Assembly (NCBI RefSeq): GCF_000368145.1
Contig: NZ_KB849287.1
Span: forward strand, 124,001 to 188,000
DNA length: 64,000 bases
Direction: 5' to 3'
DNA from: Acinetobacter guillouiae CIP 63.46
GTDB taxonomy: Bacteria > Pseudomonadota > Gammaproteobacteria > Pseudomonadales > Moraxellaceae
In this document: in pieces, positions 11,696-20,668 of the stretch
Numbering within the stretch: the first letter of the stretch is position 1
How the letters are laid out: every line of letters starts with the position of its first letter
Position numbers and translations under genes: made by a program
The notes under the pieces: model-generated
Seen by the model: the letters and a program-made list of their open reading frames with translations, nothing else
The model's database searches: none
What the model was told of the DNA's origin: nothing

Positions 11696-12586
11696 ATGTC
11701 AACAGTTCAAGCGACGGCAGAAAAATCATATTTAAATCGTCCTAAAGCTATTGGTATTAAAGTCCGTAAACCAAGCTTTAACCCAAAAGCAATTCGCAGG
11801 CATTTTTTTGCGAATTCTCCTGTGATGTCACATTTATTAACTGCGCTTTCTTCAACATTTCCGATTGGTGAGCAGTTCTTTGTACATAGTGTGCGTAATG
11901 TACGTGACAAAATCACGGATGAAAAATTGCAAGCGCAAATTGCAGCATTTATTGGTCAAGAGGCCATGCACTCCAAAGCCCATACGGAATTTAATGATGC
12001 ATGGCGCCGTGATGATTATAACTTAGACAGTTTTCAAGCATGGTTAGCACGTCGAGATGCACTGATTAAAAGTGTACATCCAAAATTACAACTTGCTGTT
12101 ACCGCAGCTTTTGAGCATTTTACTGCATTATTGGGTGGCTATATTCTTCGTCATCCTGAAGTTTTAAGCACTCTGGATGATGATGCGGTTAAACTTTGGG
12201 TATGGCATGCAATCGAAGAAATTGAGCATCGTGCAGTGGCATTTGATGTATATCAGGCGATTTATAAAGATGATCGGACTCGTCGTACAGTGATGCGTAA
12301 TGTGACTACGGGTTTTGCAAGTTTAACGTTTTATTCGGCTACCCGTTTGTTTATGCAAGACTGGAGAAAAAGTTTACCTAAAGTGCCGCAAAATATCTTT
12401 GGGGTATATATGATTTCTAAAATGTTGATTTCATTGATTCCTGAATATTTATCTTATTACAAATCTGACTTTCATCCTGATGAAATTGATTATTCGAAGA
12501 TTGTGGCGTACTGGAAAGAAAAGCTGGCAGATGATTATGGAATGGAAAGTTTCCAAGAAGAAGTTCATCTGCCGTTATATAGTTAA
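11696..12586 (+). CDS. Predicted metal-dependent hydrolase (PF10118-like)
   Basis: A 296-aa protein resembling the COG3687/PF10118 family of predicted metal-dependent hydrolases, common in Acinetobacter. Conserved acidic and His residues that could form a di-metal site are visible in FIGQEAMHSKAH, FEHFTALLGGY and WHAIEEIEHRAVAFDVY; the E-x2-H spacing is reminiscent of ferritin-like di-iron helices. The start chosen has an AGGATT motif eight bases upstream and gives MSTVQATAEK; an upstream extension of 17 codons lacks support. No partner gene is near. The substrate is unknown. Confidence 0.75.
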   Translation: MSTVQATAEKSYLNRPKAIGIKVRKPSFNPKAIRRHFFANSPVMSHLLTALSSTFPIGEQFFVHSVRNVRDKITDEKLQAQIAAFIGQEAMHSKAHTEFNDAWRRDDYNLDSFQAWLARRDALIKSVHPKLQLAVTAAFEHFTALLGGYILRHPEVLSTLDDDAVKLWVWHAIEEIEHRAVAFDVYQAIYKDDRTRRTVMRNVTTGFASLTFYSATRLFMQDWRKSLPKVPQNIFGVYMISKMLISLIPEYLSYYKSDFHPDEIDYSKIVAYWKEKLADDYGMESFQEEVHLPLYS

Positions 12587-12602
12587 GACAATGCTTTAGA
12601 TC

Positions 12603-12635
12603 AAAGGGCCAATTTATAAGATTGGCTCTTTTAGT
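12603..12635. terminator. Bidirectional terminator between hydrolase gene and riboflavin synthase
   Basis: AAAGGGCCAAT and ATTGGCTCTTTT pair with one G-U wobble. The stem lies between two convergent genes and overlaps the end of the riboflavin synthase gene. Confidence 0.75.
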
Positions 12636-13257
12636 CTTCTTGCTGACGTTGATGGATACTTTCTAAAGTATCGACCATAGTGCGGGTCATTTGGTCAATT
12701 TCATAATTGAGTTTGCCACCAATTTGGACATGTTTAAATGTCGTCAAACGTAAGGTTTCGGGGATTAAATCCACTGAAATTTCATTGGTTTTTCGATCCA
12801 CGCGATTGACAGTCAAGCTGCAACCTTGCAGTCCAATAAAGCCCTTTTTAAAGAAGTATTTGATATTGTCATCTGGAATAACGATATCAATGTGTAGCGT
12901 TTCACCGGTATGAACCACATCTTCAATGGTTGCCATACCTTCGATATGCCCAAAAATATTGTGCCCACCGTTTTCCATGCCTGCTTTGATAGATCTTTCG
13001 ATATTGACTTCATCACCAATTTTTAAAAATTGTAATGTAGTGAGAGAAGTGGTCAGTGCTGAAACATCAAATGAGGCTATATTTGCAACAGCATCAAAAC
13101 TTGTTGCGGTTAGGCATGTCCCATCGATTGCAACACTGGCACCAATAAAAACATCGTTAAAAAAGCCATTTTCATTGGAAATATAAAGGGTTGTAAAATT
13201 ATCACCTTGTTGGATGTTTACAACTTTTTCTAAGCCTTGAACGATACCTGTATACAT
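12631..13257 (-). CDS. ribE: Riboflavin synthase, alpha chain
   Basis: Joins two molecules of 6,7-dimethyl-8-ribityllumazine to give riboflavin. Two lumazine-binding repeats are visible: the first from MYTGIVQGLEKVV to about residue 95, with the SVAIDGTCLTA-type segment, the second from about 96 with GHIEGMATI and GLQGCSLTVN. The length of 208 aa is normal. Some annotations call this gene ribC. It stands alone; no FMN riboswitch was recognised upstream. Confidence 0.93.
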   Translation of the reverse strand: MYTGIVQGLEKVVNIQQGDNFTTLYISNENGFFNDVFIGASVAIDGTCLTATSFDAVANIASFDVSALTTSLTTLQFLKIGDEVNIERSIKAGMENGGHNIFGHIEGMATIEDVVHTGETLHIDIVIPDDNIKYFFKKGFIGLQGCSLTVNRVDRKTNEISVDLIPETLRLTTFKHVQIGGKLNYEIDQMTRTMVDTLESIHQRQQED

Positions 13258-13581
13258 CGCTGATCTCTTTTATTTAGCTGATTTTTATTGTACAGATTTC
13301 ATTGAAGAGGACTAGGGCTGAATTTTAGATTTATGTTGTATAGAAGAGCCTAACATCATACTTAGATGATTTTTTAAAAGAGAATGAATATAGCAGTAAG
13401 GATTGCACAGGCTTATTTTATAGGGAAAATTCTAAATCATTGATTATATAGTCAAATCACCTAAATTATTATACAAGTTATTGATTATAAATAAATTTAT
13501 ATTTCCCATGAACCTTTAGAAACTATTCGTTATCAATTCGTTTTTTGTATTTTTGAATCTTAGATGGTTGTCCTATCGTGT

Positions 13582-13631
13582 GGCGACATGGATGTCGCCG
13601 TTGGGCGGGGGTATAGGATGTACCCCTCGCC
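13582..13631. repeat. REP-like double palindrome
   Basis: GGCGACAT-GG-ATGTCGCC (13582-13599) is a perfect eight-base-pair hairpin. A second G+C-rich stem follows at 13604-13631 (GGCGGGGGTA with TACCCCTCGCC, one bulge). Such G+C-rich paired hairpins in A+T-rich spacers are typical of repetitive extragenic palindromes. Only one copy was found in this window. Confidence 0.55.
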
Positions 13632-13930
13632 AAACAGAAGATTTTTGTCATCTTTTCATCTCTGAAAAGTGAGGCATCGCCTACGCAATGGTATTTAAAC
13701 TTTGAATGTAAGGTGTGGCATTACAAACTTTTTTATAATCAAACAATTTATTTTCCATACAATTGATTTAATTAGAAATATTAATCAAGAGAAATTATAT
13801 TCTTATGTATGCGTTTTTTAACAGGTTGACTATAGTTTGATGATAACGTATTTCAGACGATCTAAGCTTGATTGTGGCTTAAATCGGACTAAGTCAATAT
13901 GCATTTACACTCAGTCCAATTCAATTTAGC

Positions 13931-14000
13931 CAATCAACAATCAACAATCAACAATCAACAATCAACAATCAACAATCAACAATCAACAATCAACAATCAG
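13931..14000. repeat. Heptamer tandem repeat, 9 copies of CAATCAA plus one variant
   Basis: Nine exact head-to-tail copies of CAATCAA (13931-13993) and a tenth unit CAATCAG (13994-14000). A microsatellite-like array that is a good candidate for copy-number variation between isolates. It lies just beyond the 3' end of the mnh operon. Confidence 0.95.
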
Positions 14001-14012
14001 TCATAAAATGAA

Positions 14013-14405
14013 TTAAATCTTATCTTTAAACTGTTTTATGATTTTTTGACGTTGCCATGGTAAAGGACGATTAATCGCTTCAGGTACATCACCAGAGGTT
14101 GAACGCAGACGTAAATGAATTGCTGCCTGCGCAATTAAGTTTGCTGATACTGGGGCTGTAATAAAGGCAAGCAGGGTGATCAATAACTCTGCAAAACCTA
14201 AACGACTGTTAAACGCTGCGTAAATCATTCCCGCGATTAAAAAGCTGCCTAAGCCCAAGGTGCTGGATTTGGTCGGTGCATGTAGACGCATAAATAAGTC
14301 TGGTAATTTGACCATACCTATGCCACCCACCAAGGTAAAAAATGCACCGACAATCAAGAAGAATGAAACGATGATTTCCATGACAATTTGCATATTATTT
14401 TCCAT
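14013..14405 (-). CDS. mnhG: Mrp/Mnh antiporter subunit G
   Basis: Small membrane subunit of the multisubunit Na+(K+)/H+ antiporter. The 130-aa protein shows three membrane segments (VMEIIVSFFLIVGAFFTLVGGIGMV, LGLGSFLIAGMIYAAF, ELLITLLAFITAPVSANLIAQAA) with the family's RLHAPTKSSTLG and TAPVSA motifs. A GGAG lies at a good distance from the chosen start. It is the last gene of the operon, 11 bases after mnhF. Confidence 0.92.
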   Translation of the reverse strand: MENNMQIVMEIIVSFFLIVGAFFTLVGGIGMVKLPDLFMRLHAPTKSSTLGLGSFLIAGMIYAAFNSRLGFAELLITLLAFITAPVSANLIAQAAIHLRLRSTSGDVPEAINRPLPWQRQKIIKQFKDKI

Positions 14406-14416
14406 GTACTTTCTCC

Positions 14417-14692
14417 TTAATCAACCACATGACCCGTTGTAAAATAACGAGCCAGTGCAGCAGTTGAAACAAAGCCCAGCATTGCAACCAATAATGCGCC
14501 TTCAAACATTGAAGTGCTTGCCCAATAAATACCAAGAATGACAACTAAGCAGGTTGCATTTAAAAACAATGTATCCAATGCCAGTAATCGATCTACGATA
14601 GAAGGGCCCATCACCAAACGAATCAAACATAACAACATAGAGATGGTCACAGCGAGCAGGCAAATGCCAAGTGCATAAGGTAAAATACTCAT
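14417..14692 (-). CDS. mnhF: Mrp/Mnh antiporter subunit F
   Basis: A 91-aa hydrophobic subunit of the antiporter complex with three predicted membrane helices. The family motif GPSIVDRLLALD is clear at about residues 29-40, and RYFTTGHVVD closes the protein. It overlaps the mnhE stop by four bases (ATGA), pointing to translational coupling. Confidence 0.92.
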   Translation of the reverse strand: MSILPYALGICLLAVTISMLLCLIRLVMGPSIVDRLLALDTLFLNATCLVVILGIYWASTSMFEGALLVAMLGFVSTAALARYFTTGHVVD

Positions 14693-15210
14693 GAACGTGC
14701 TCCTCGTTGCAGGTCAAAGATTTCGATTAACGGAACTTCATAGCGGGTTTTAATGGCTTGAATTTCTGCATCTACATCATCACAACTTAGTGCATGAACC
14801 AAAATATCGCCACGTTCTTGATCAATTCCAGCACTGACTGTACCTGGTGTGGTGGTAATGATCATCGCCAGTAAAGTATTGACATGTTCATGGTCAGTTT
14901 CCAATGGAACTCGAAACCATTTTGGGGTGAGATTTTTGGTTGGGCCTAAGACTTGTTTAGCAACTTTAATATTGCTGACGATGATGTCCCATAGCACCAC
15001 AAAAAATAATTGAATGGCGCTTTTCCAATGAATATTGGGTGTATGAATGATAAAGGGTTGAATCAGTTTAGGAATGATTAATCCCAAACTGATTGCCACA
15101 ACAAAATCAAAGCTTTCAGCACTATGGTTCAACATAAGCCAACTCATTGCCACAATCACCGACACAAAAGGATGCGGTAAAATACGAGCGAATAATGATT
15201 TATTTTGCAT
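14689..15210 (-). CDS. mnhE: Mrp/Mnh antiporter subunit E
   Basis: A 173-aa subunit with N-terminal membrane segments (FVSVIVAMSWLML, FVVAISLGLIIPKLI, LFFVVLWDIIVSNIKVAK) and a soluble C-terminal part with the MnhE motif TTTPGTVSAGID and a VHALSCDDVDAE segment. It abuts mnhD with no spacer and overlaps mnhF by four bases. Confidence 0.92.
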   Translation of the reverse strand: MQNKSLFARILPHPFVSVIVAMSWLMLNHSAESFDFVVAISLGLIIPKLIQPFIIHTPNIHWKSAIQLFFVVLWDIIVSNIKVAKQVLGPTKNLTPKWFRVPLETDHEHVNTLLAMIITTTPGTVSAGIDQERGDILVHALSCDDVDAEIQAIKTRYEVPLIEIFDLQRGARS

Positions 15211-17013
15211 TTATTGCTCCATAGGCTTGAGTTGAGCATTTTCAACATGTTGTTGCTGTTCTTGCCCCTGAATTTGGCGTTGCTTAAATTCAGAGATATG
15301 TTCGCCTTTTAGGGTTTCTGGGCTAATGATATAGGGAATATAGTGTGCATTTGGATCAACCATTTCACCATTGTATTTTGTTTCAGGTACATAGTGCGGA
15401 TCGAAAGGTTGTACACTGATAGTTTCACCATGCCCATCCAATTTTAAAATACGCTGTTGATAAAGTGATGCATCAGAAACTTGCAGCGCAGTTTTTTCAA
15501 CATAATTTAAAATTGGAGCAGCGCAAACAACATAGACAATCAGTCCTGCCAATAGCAGGTAAACGCTTTTGTCATTGCGTGGAGGAGCTTGCTCGGGTAA
15601 GGCTTGATAGGCTGTATAAGCGTCTTCTTTCGGGTTGTCCTCAGGTGTCGTCGCTCGCCAAAACAGGATAAATCCGACTCGTGTAAATGCCAGAATACTT
15701 AAAAAACTCACAATCAAGATAATCGCAATAATCCAGCCTTGTGCAGCCAAGTTTGCAGTTGCCTGTAAGATTAAGACTTTGCCTAAAAAACCACTAAATG
15801 GCGGCAAACCTGCCATCATCAAAGCGATAAGAAAGAACGTCATGGCAATGACTTTGTCTTGCTTCATCTTTGGTGCGACTTTGAGATGATCTTTCATTGC
15901 ACCACGCTGTGAAGTAATCCAACCACAGAGCAAATAGAACGAAGCGGCAATGATGGTACTGTGAACAAGGTAATACAATCCAGCAGCCCATGCCTGTGTG
16001 TTAAACATGGCAATGGCAACTAAAATCGTTCCGACTGAGGATAACACCATAAAGCCAACGAAGCGGCGTAAGCGTTCAGCTGCGAGTGCACCAATCACAC
16101 CATATAATGATGTGACTAAACCAATTGGCAATAAATAATTGCTAAAGATCGATTGACCAAGCTGATCATTAAAGACAGTACCATTGACCCGTAAAATTGC
16201 ATACACACCCACTTTGGTCATGATAGTGAAAATAGCAGCAACAGGTGTCGCGGCAACAGCATAGGTTTTTGGCAACCAAAACCCCACAGGTAACATGGCT
16301 GCTTTGATGCCAAATACAACAAATAGAAGCAAACCACCTGCTATAGCAAGACGATGTTGATCATGTTCCAATGTCGGTAATAAACGGCCAACATCGGCCA
16401 TATTCAAACTGCCCACACTGCCATAAATCATGCCTAAACCGATGAGGAATAGGGCAGAAGCCAGTAAGTTGATGGTGACGTAGTGAATGCCTAATTGGAA
16501 ACGGGCTTTGCCTTGACCATGTAACAGCAAGACATAAGATGCCATCAGTAATATTTCAAAGAATACAAACAGGTTAAATAAGTCACCTGTTAAGAATGCA
16601 CCAGTCAGACCCATTAAAAGAAGATGGAACATGGCATGAAAATAACGCCCACGTTCATCCCATTCTTTGCTGGCAAACCACAATACAGGCGCGGCAAGTG
16701 TGTAGGTGAGAACCAGCATTAACGCCGATAAGCGATCCAGTACCAAGACAATCCCAAATGGTGCAGACCATTCAGCAAGTTGATAAACAAAGATTTTCCC
16801 GGTATTGGCTTGAATCAAGTAAGCAATCGCAGTGGCGAGTCCAAGCATAACCGAGATTAAGCTAATGCCACGGCGCCAAGGTTGTCGCCAATCATGTTTT
16901 AAAGCGCCTGAACCAGGATTGCCTAATAAAATCAGCATAAAGCCTGTAAATGCAGGAATTAAAATACTCAGGATTGGAGAATGAGCATACCAAAAATCTA
17001 AAAAGCTGGTCAT
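15211..17013 (-). CDS. mnhD: Mrp/Mnh antiporter subunit D
   Basis: A 600-aa proton-translocating subunit homologous to complex I NuoM/NuoN-type antiporters. Many membrane helices are visible, with the charged Glu in LFVFFEILLMASYVLLL and the conserved Lys/His region (GIKAAMLPVGFWLPKTYAVA, VGVYAILRV). The C-terminal ~120 residues are hydrophilic and Gln-rich, longer than in many MnhD proteins (about 500 aa). The start overlaps the mnhC stop by one base. Confidence 0.93.
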   Translation of the reverse strand: MTSFLDFWYAHSPILSILIPAFTGFMLILLGNPGSGALKHDWRQPWRRGISLISVMLGLATAIAYLIQANTGKIFVYQLAEWSAPFGIVLVLDRLSALMLVLTYTLAAPVLWFASKEWDERGRYFHAMFHLLLMGLTGAFLTGDLFNLFVFFEILLMASYVLLLHGQGKARFQLGIHYVTINLLASALFLIGLGMIYGSVGSLNMADVGRLLPTLEHDQHRLAIAGGLLLFVVFGIKAAMLPVGFWLPKTYAVAATPVAAIFTIMTKVGVYAILRVNGTVFNDQLGQSIFSNYLLPIGLVTSLYGVIGALAAERLRRFVGFMVLSSVGTILVAIAMFNTQAWAAGLYYLVHSTIIAASFYLLCGWITSQRGAMKDHLKVAPKMKQDKVIAMTFFLIALMMAGLPPFSGFLGKVLILQATANLAAQGWIIAIILIVSFLSILAFTRVGFILFWRATTPEDNPKEDAYTAYQALPEQAPPRNDKSVYLLLAGLIVYVVCAAPILNYVEKTALQVSDASLYQQRILKLDGHGETISVQPFDPHYVPETKYNGEMVDPNAHYIPYIISPETLKGEHISEFKQRQIQGQEQQQHVENAQLKPMEQ

Positions 17014-17378
17014 TATGGCTCATCCTCACGTGGGTCAAAATTACTCGGTTCCTCTTTGGTGTCTACATGGTCTGTCCCAGACTCATAACGACTGCGTAAT
17101 GCCAATTGAACAATAAAAGCAGTCGTTGCAAAGCCAATGACAATTGCGGTTAGCACTAAAGCTTGAGGCAAAGGGTCAGTGACTTTGCTGGCTTGGGTTA
17201 AAATCGCAGGTGAACTGATTTGTATTCTTCCCATAGAAAACAGGAAGATATTGACTGCATAGCCAATCATGGCTAATCCAAGAACGACTGGAAAGGTACG
17301 TGCACGAAGAATCAGATAAATTCCTGAGGCAACCAATAATCCAATCGCAGATGCAATTAAAAATTCTAAACTGATCAT
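17013..17378 (-). CDS. mnhC: Mrp/Mnh antiporter subunit C
   Basis: A 121-aa subunit homologous to NuoK, with three membrane helices (SAIGLLVASGIYLILRA, VVLGLAMIGYAVNIFLFSMG, LPQALVLTAIVIGFATTAFIVQLAL). The DPLPQALVLTAIVIG motif is diagnostic. The C-terminus is short and acidic. It lies three bases after mnhA. Confidence 0.93.
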   Translation of the reverse strand: MISLEFLIASAIGLLVASGIYLILRARTFPVVLGLAMIGYAVNIFLFSMGRIQISSPAILTQASKVTDPLPQALVLTAIVIGFATTAFIVQLALRSRYESGTDHVDTKEEPSNFDPREDEP

Positions 17379-17381
17379 GCA

Positions 17382-20219
17382 TTACTCCTTGGGTACTGGA
17401 CCAGACATGCTTGAATGTCTAGAGTCGCCTAAAACAGAAATGAGTAACATGGCTGCACCAACAACCGTGACATATACGCCAAGGTCAAATCCTGCAGCAG
17501 AGGCAAGATGGAATTTGCCAAATAGTCCTGATTCCACATAAACATGTGCGCTGGTAAGAAACGGACGTGCCCAGAACCATGAAGCCAGACCTGAAAGCCC
17601 AGCAATGATCAGCCCTAAACCAATCCAGATTTCGTATAAACGACCAGATTGAGCACACAGCATTTTTTCAGCCTGATCTTGTCCAATCGCGATATATTGG
17701 ATCACCAATGCCATGGAGGTAATTAAGCCTGCAATAAAGCCGCCACCTGGATAATTATGTCCTCGTAGGAAAATATACAGACTTACCACAAGTGCGATCG
17801 GCAGTACCCATGAAGCCGTCATACGGAACATCAACGGAGATGGATTGAAACGATAGCTCAGACCTTGAGTGATCGTGGTGCCATGAGCACGCATCCCATC
17901 CATCATGCACAGTGCACCAATGGCTGCGATACCCAATACGGCAATTTCACCAAAGGTATCGAAACCACGGAAATCAACCAGAATGACATTGACAATGTTT
18001 GAGCCACCGCCTAACGGAATTGACTGCTGAACAAAGAACCATGAAATCGAGTTATGATCACGTGTCATGATTAACCAAGTAATCCAACCAATACCAATAC
18101 CGCCACCAATTGCAATGACTGCATCACGCCAACGACGGGTTTGGCTGGACTCATAAGGGGTCAATTGAGGAAGCAGTGATAAGCTCATCAATAGCAGAAC
18201 AGTCGTGACAACATCCACGGTAATTTGTGTCAGTGCTAAGTCTGGCGCAGAGAGTGTGATGAAAATCATTGTCACGACCAAACCAATTGCGCCACTAATC
18301 AGAACTGCTTTGATACGTTCATGGTGAAACCACAGCATCATCCAGCAGGCAGAGAACAACAACAACCACAGCACGATCGCAGTAAAGGGTGCATGTGTGA
18401 GTTCACGTGTTCCTGTGGTTAAATTTTGGTTGATCAATGGCGTGGCAACCACGGCAATACTTAAGGCCAAAATCCACAATAAATAATTTTGTAATGAGCC
18501 AGTTTCAGTCTTTTTCTTAATTTTGCGTGAAATCAGCAAGAGATTTTTAAGGAAATCTTCAAATAATAATTTGCCTTGGAAACGACCTAAGCGTGGATCA
18601 AGATCAATTTCACGAATTCGCCCGCATTTGGCCAAGGCGAAATAGAAAATCACACCACCAATTAAGGCAATTGCACTCATCAGTAACGGTAAATTAAAAC
18701 CATGCCAGATGGCTAAATGAACCCCTTCAAAACTTGCAATTTGTGTTGATGCGCGTGTTCCCGCATTGACAATGTTTTCAACCAGCAGTGCAGGAATGAT
18801 CCCCACTAAAATACATAAAGTTGCCAATATGATTGCTGGAATTCGCATACCGATTGGCGGCTCATGGGCATTTTTATTGGGAACATTAGGCCCCACATCA
18901 CCATCAAAAAATACACCATGTACCAGACGAACTGAGTAAGCAACCGCAAATAAACCTGCCAATGTCGCAACAATCGCTGCCAACACAACATAGCCACCAG
19001 ATAAGTTTGCCAATAGCTCAGTAAAGAACATTTCTTTTGAGATAAAACCATTGGTCAAAGGTACACCCGCCATACTTGCGGCGGTAATCATGGTTAATGT
19101 TGCTGTAAATGGAAGAAGTTGCCAAAGCCCACTTAACTTTCTTAAATCCCGTGTACCAGATTCATGGTCAATGATCCCAGCGAGCATAAATAATGCCGCT
19201 TTAAAGGTTGCATGATTGATGATATGGAAAACTGCAGCAGCCACGGCTAAAGGTGAGCCTATACCCAAAAGGCACATGATCAGACCTAAATGACTGATGG
19301 TTGAATAAGCCAGTAAGCCTTTTAAATCTTCTTTAAAGATGGCAAAAAATGCCGCCATACATAAGGTCAGCAGGCCAATTGTGGTGACAAGATTATGGAA
19401 CAGTGCTGAGCCAACAAAGATTGGCAGTAAGCGTGCAACCAGAAAAATCCCTGCTTTTACCATGGTTGCTGAATGCAGATAGGCTGAGACAGGGGTTGGT
19501 GCTGCCATGGCATTAGGCAACCAGAAATGGAAGGGGAATTGCGCACTTTTGGTAAAAGCACCCAATAAAATCAACAATAAAGCGGGAACAAATAAACCAC
19601 TATTTTGAATTGTACTCGCCATCATGGTGAGTTGGTCAATTTGATAGGTTCCTGCGATTTGACCAATCAGAATAAATCCACCTAGCATGGCTAAGCCACC
19701 CATACCTGTGATGGTGAGTGCCATCCGTGCACCACGTTGCGCGGCGTCGTAGTTACTCCAATAGCCTACTAACAAGAATGATGAAATACTGGTCAATTCC
19801 CAAAAAACCAATAAAATAATTAAATTATTCGATAAAGAAATACCCAACATTGCGGCCATAAATAGCATCAACAATGCATAGAGCTTACTGAGAGAATTTT
19901 TTGGGTTTAGATAATAATAGGCATAGATATAAATGAGTGTGCCGATCCCCGTGATCAGCAATGAAAAAATTAAACTTAACGCATCTAATCGGAAACTAAA
20001 ATCAATACCAATTTGAGGTAGCCATTGCCACTGCTCTAAAACGGCTTGTCCACTTAATACTATTTTCGCTTGAGTCAGCAGCAAGATAAAACTGCTTAAA
20101 CTGACCCCGATTGCCCCTAAGGCTGTTACCCCGCGAGAGAATTGCTTCAGCCACAGAACAACGATAGTGCCAAGTATTAATGGTAAAAGAATAATAATCG
20201 GAAGCACACGCGTATCCAT
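17382..20219 (-). CDS. mnhA: Mrp/Mnh antiporter fused subunit A/B
   Basis: A 945-aa protein, the first gene of the six-gene group. Residues about 1-650 resemble NuoL/MrpA, with the antiporter core (LLVFWELTSISSFLLVGYW, KSAQFPFHFWLPNAMAAPTPVSAYLHSATMVKAG). The region beyond about 800 matches MrpB (RGHNYPGGGFIAGLITSMALV), which other genomes encode separately. Such A/B fusions mark group 2 Mrp (Mnh/Pha-type) antiporters. The complex exports Na+ or K+ in exchange for protons and supports pH and salt tolerance. The start is preceded by a 449-base noncoding region. Confidence 0.95.
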   Translation of the reverse strand: MDTRVLPIIILLPLILGTIVVLWLKQFSRGVTALGAIGVSLSSFILLLTQAKIVLSGQAVLEQWQWLPQIGIDFSFRLDALSLIFSLLITGIGTLIYIYAYYYLNPKNSLSKLYALLMLFMAAMLGISLSNNLIILLVFWELTSISSFLLVGYWSNYDAAQRGARMALTITGMGGLAMLGGFILIGQIAGTYQIDQLTMMASTIQNSGLFVPALLLILLGAFTKSAQFPFHFWLPNAMAAPTPVSAYLHSATMVKAGIFLVARLLPIFVGSALFHNLVTTIGLLTLCMAAFFAIFKEDLKGLLAYSTISHLGLIMCLLGIGSPLAVAAAVFHIINHATFKAALFMLAGIIDHESGTRDLRKLSGLWQLLPFTATLTMITAASMAGVPLTNGFISKEMFFTELLANLSGGYVVLAAIVATLAGLFAVAYSVRLVHGVFFDGDVGPNVPNKNAHEPPIGMRIPAIILATLCILVGIIPALLVENIVNAGTRASTQIASFEGVHLAIWHGFNLPLLMSAIALIGGVIFYFALAKCGRIREIDLDPRLGRFQGKLLFEDFLKNLLLISRKIKKKTETGSLQNYLLWILALSIAVVATPLINQNLTTGTRELTHAPFTAIVLWLLLFSACWMMLWFHHERIKAVLISGAIGLVVTMIFITLSAPDLALTQITVDVVTTVLLLMSLSLLPQLTPYESSQTRRWRDAVIAIGGGIGIGWITWLIMTRDHNSISWFFVQQSIPLGGGSNIVNVILVDFRGFDTFGEIAVLGIAAIGALCMMDGMRAHGTTITQGLSYRFNPSPLMFRMTASWVLPIALVVSLYIFLRGHNYPGGGFIAGLITSMALVIQYIAIGQDQAEKMLCAQSGRLYEIWIGLGLIIAGLSGLASWFWARPFLTSAHVYVESGLFGKFHLASAAGFDLGVYVTVVGAAMLLISVLGDSRHSSMSGPVPKE

Positions 20220-20668
20220 TGTCGTGAATAGGTCGTGAAACCTATGTGAATCTTATCTTTCAAGGATTTGAGGAATGCAAGGAACAGTCCAATAACTTAA
20301 ATCTTGAAAGCCGAATTAAATTAGTAATTAAAAAATGAGTTGTGTTGCGCAACTTGAGAAAGCGATTAGAAAATCAATTTGCATTGAAAAATCTAATTTA
20401 AATTGATTTTTTCATCTTATTACATGAGTAGAATAACATCAATTTATTTTGTCATTTTTTACGCAAACATTTGTAATTATACGCTTCATGTGACTTTTTG
20501 CTGCTTGAAAAGCATGCGGTAACAATCAATCTAGTACATTTGGAACTTTATAGAACAATGAATATGAATGTGAATATATTCATGATTTGAGAATGGAGTA
20601 TAAAAGACAGTGTTTCACAATTGATGATCATTCACTGTCTGCTATTGACGGGTTTAGGCTGAGGTTTT
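20220..20668. other. Intergenic region upstream of mnhA
   Basis: 449 bases between mnhA and the ATPase gene, no gene seen. It holds a TATAAT on the minus strand (20476-20481), possibly the mnh promoter -10 but with no good -35. An 11-base inverted repeat lies at 20370-20380/20400-20410 (AAAATCAATTT/AAATTGATTTT) in the presumed mnh leader, and the terminator of the ATPase gene at 20605-20640. Confidence 0.5.
20605..20640 (-). terminator. Terminator-like hairpin after the AAA ATPase gene
   Basis: AGACAGTG and CACTGTCT are perfect complements with a 20-base loop, followed on the minus strand by TTTTAT. It lies about 30 bases after the ATPase stop. Confidence 0.6.

Larger units (their letters stand above)
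13258..14012. other. Noncoding region with palindromes and a tandem repeat
   Basis: A stretch of 755 bases without a plausible gene between ribE and mnhG, both on the minus strand. It holds a REP-like double hairpin at 13582-13631 and a heptamer array at 13931-14000 that ends 13 bases from the mnhG stop. The rest is A+T rich and featureless to the eye. Confidence 0.6.

Noticed and set aside
13258-13560. FMN riboswitch before riboflavin synthase
   Set aside because: The conserved RFN core was not found on the minus strand.
13931-14000. CRISPR array
   Set aside because: The repeat unit is seven bases and has no spacers; no cas genes are present. It is a simple tandem repeat.
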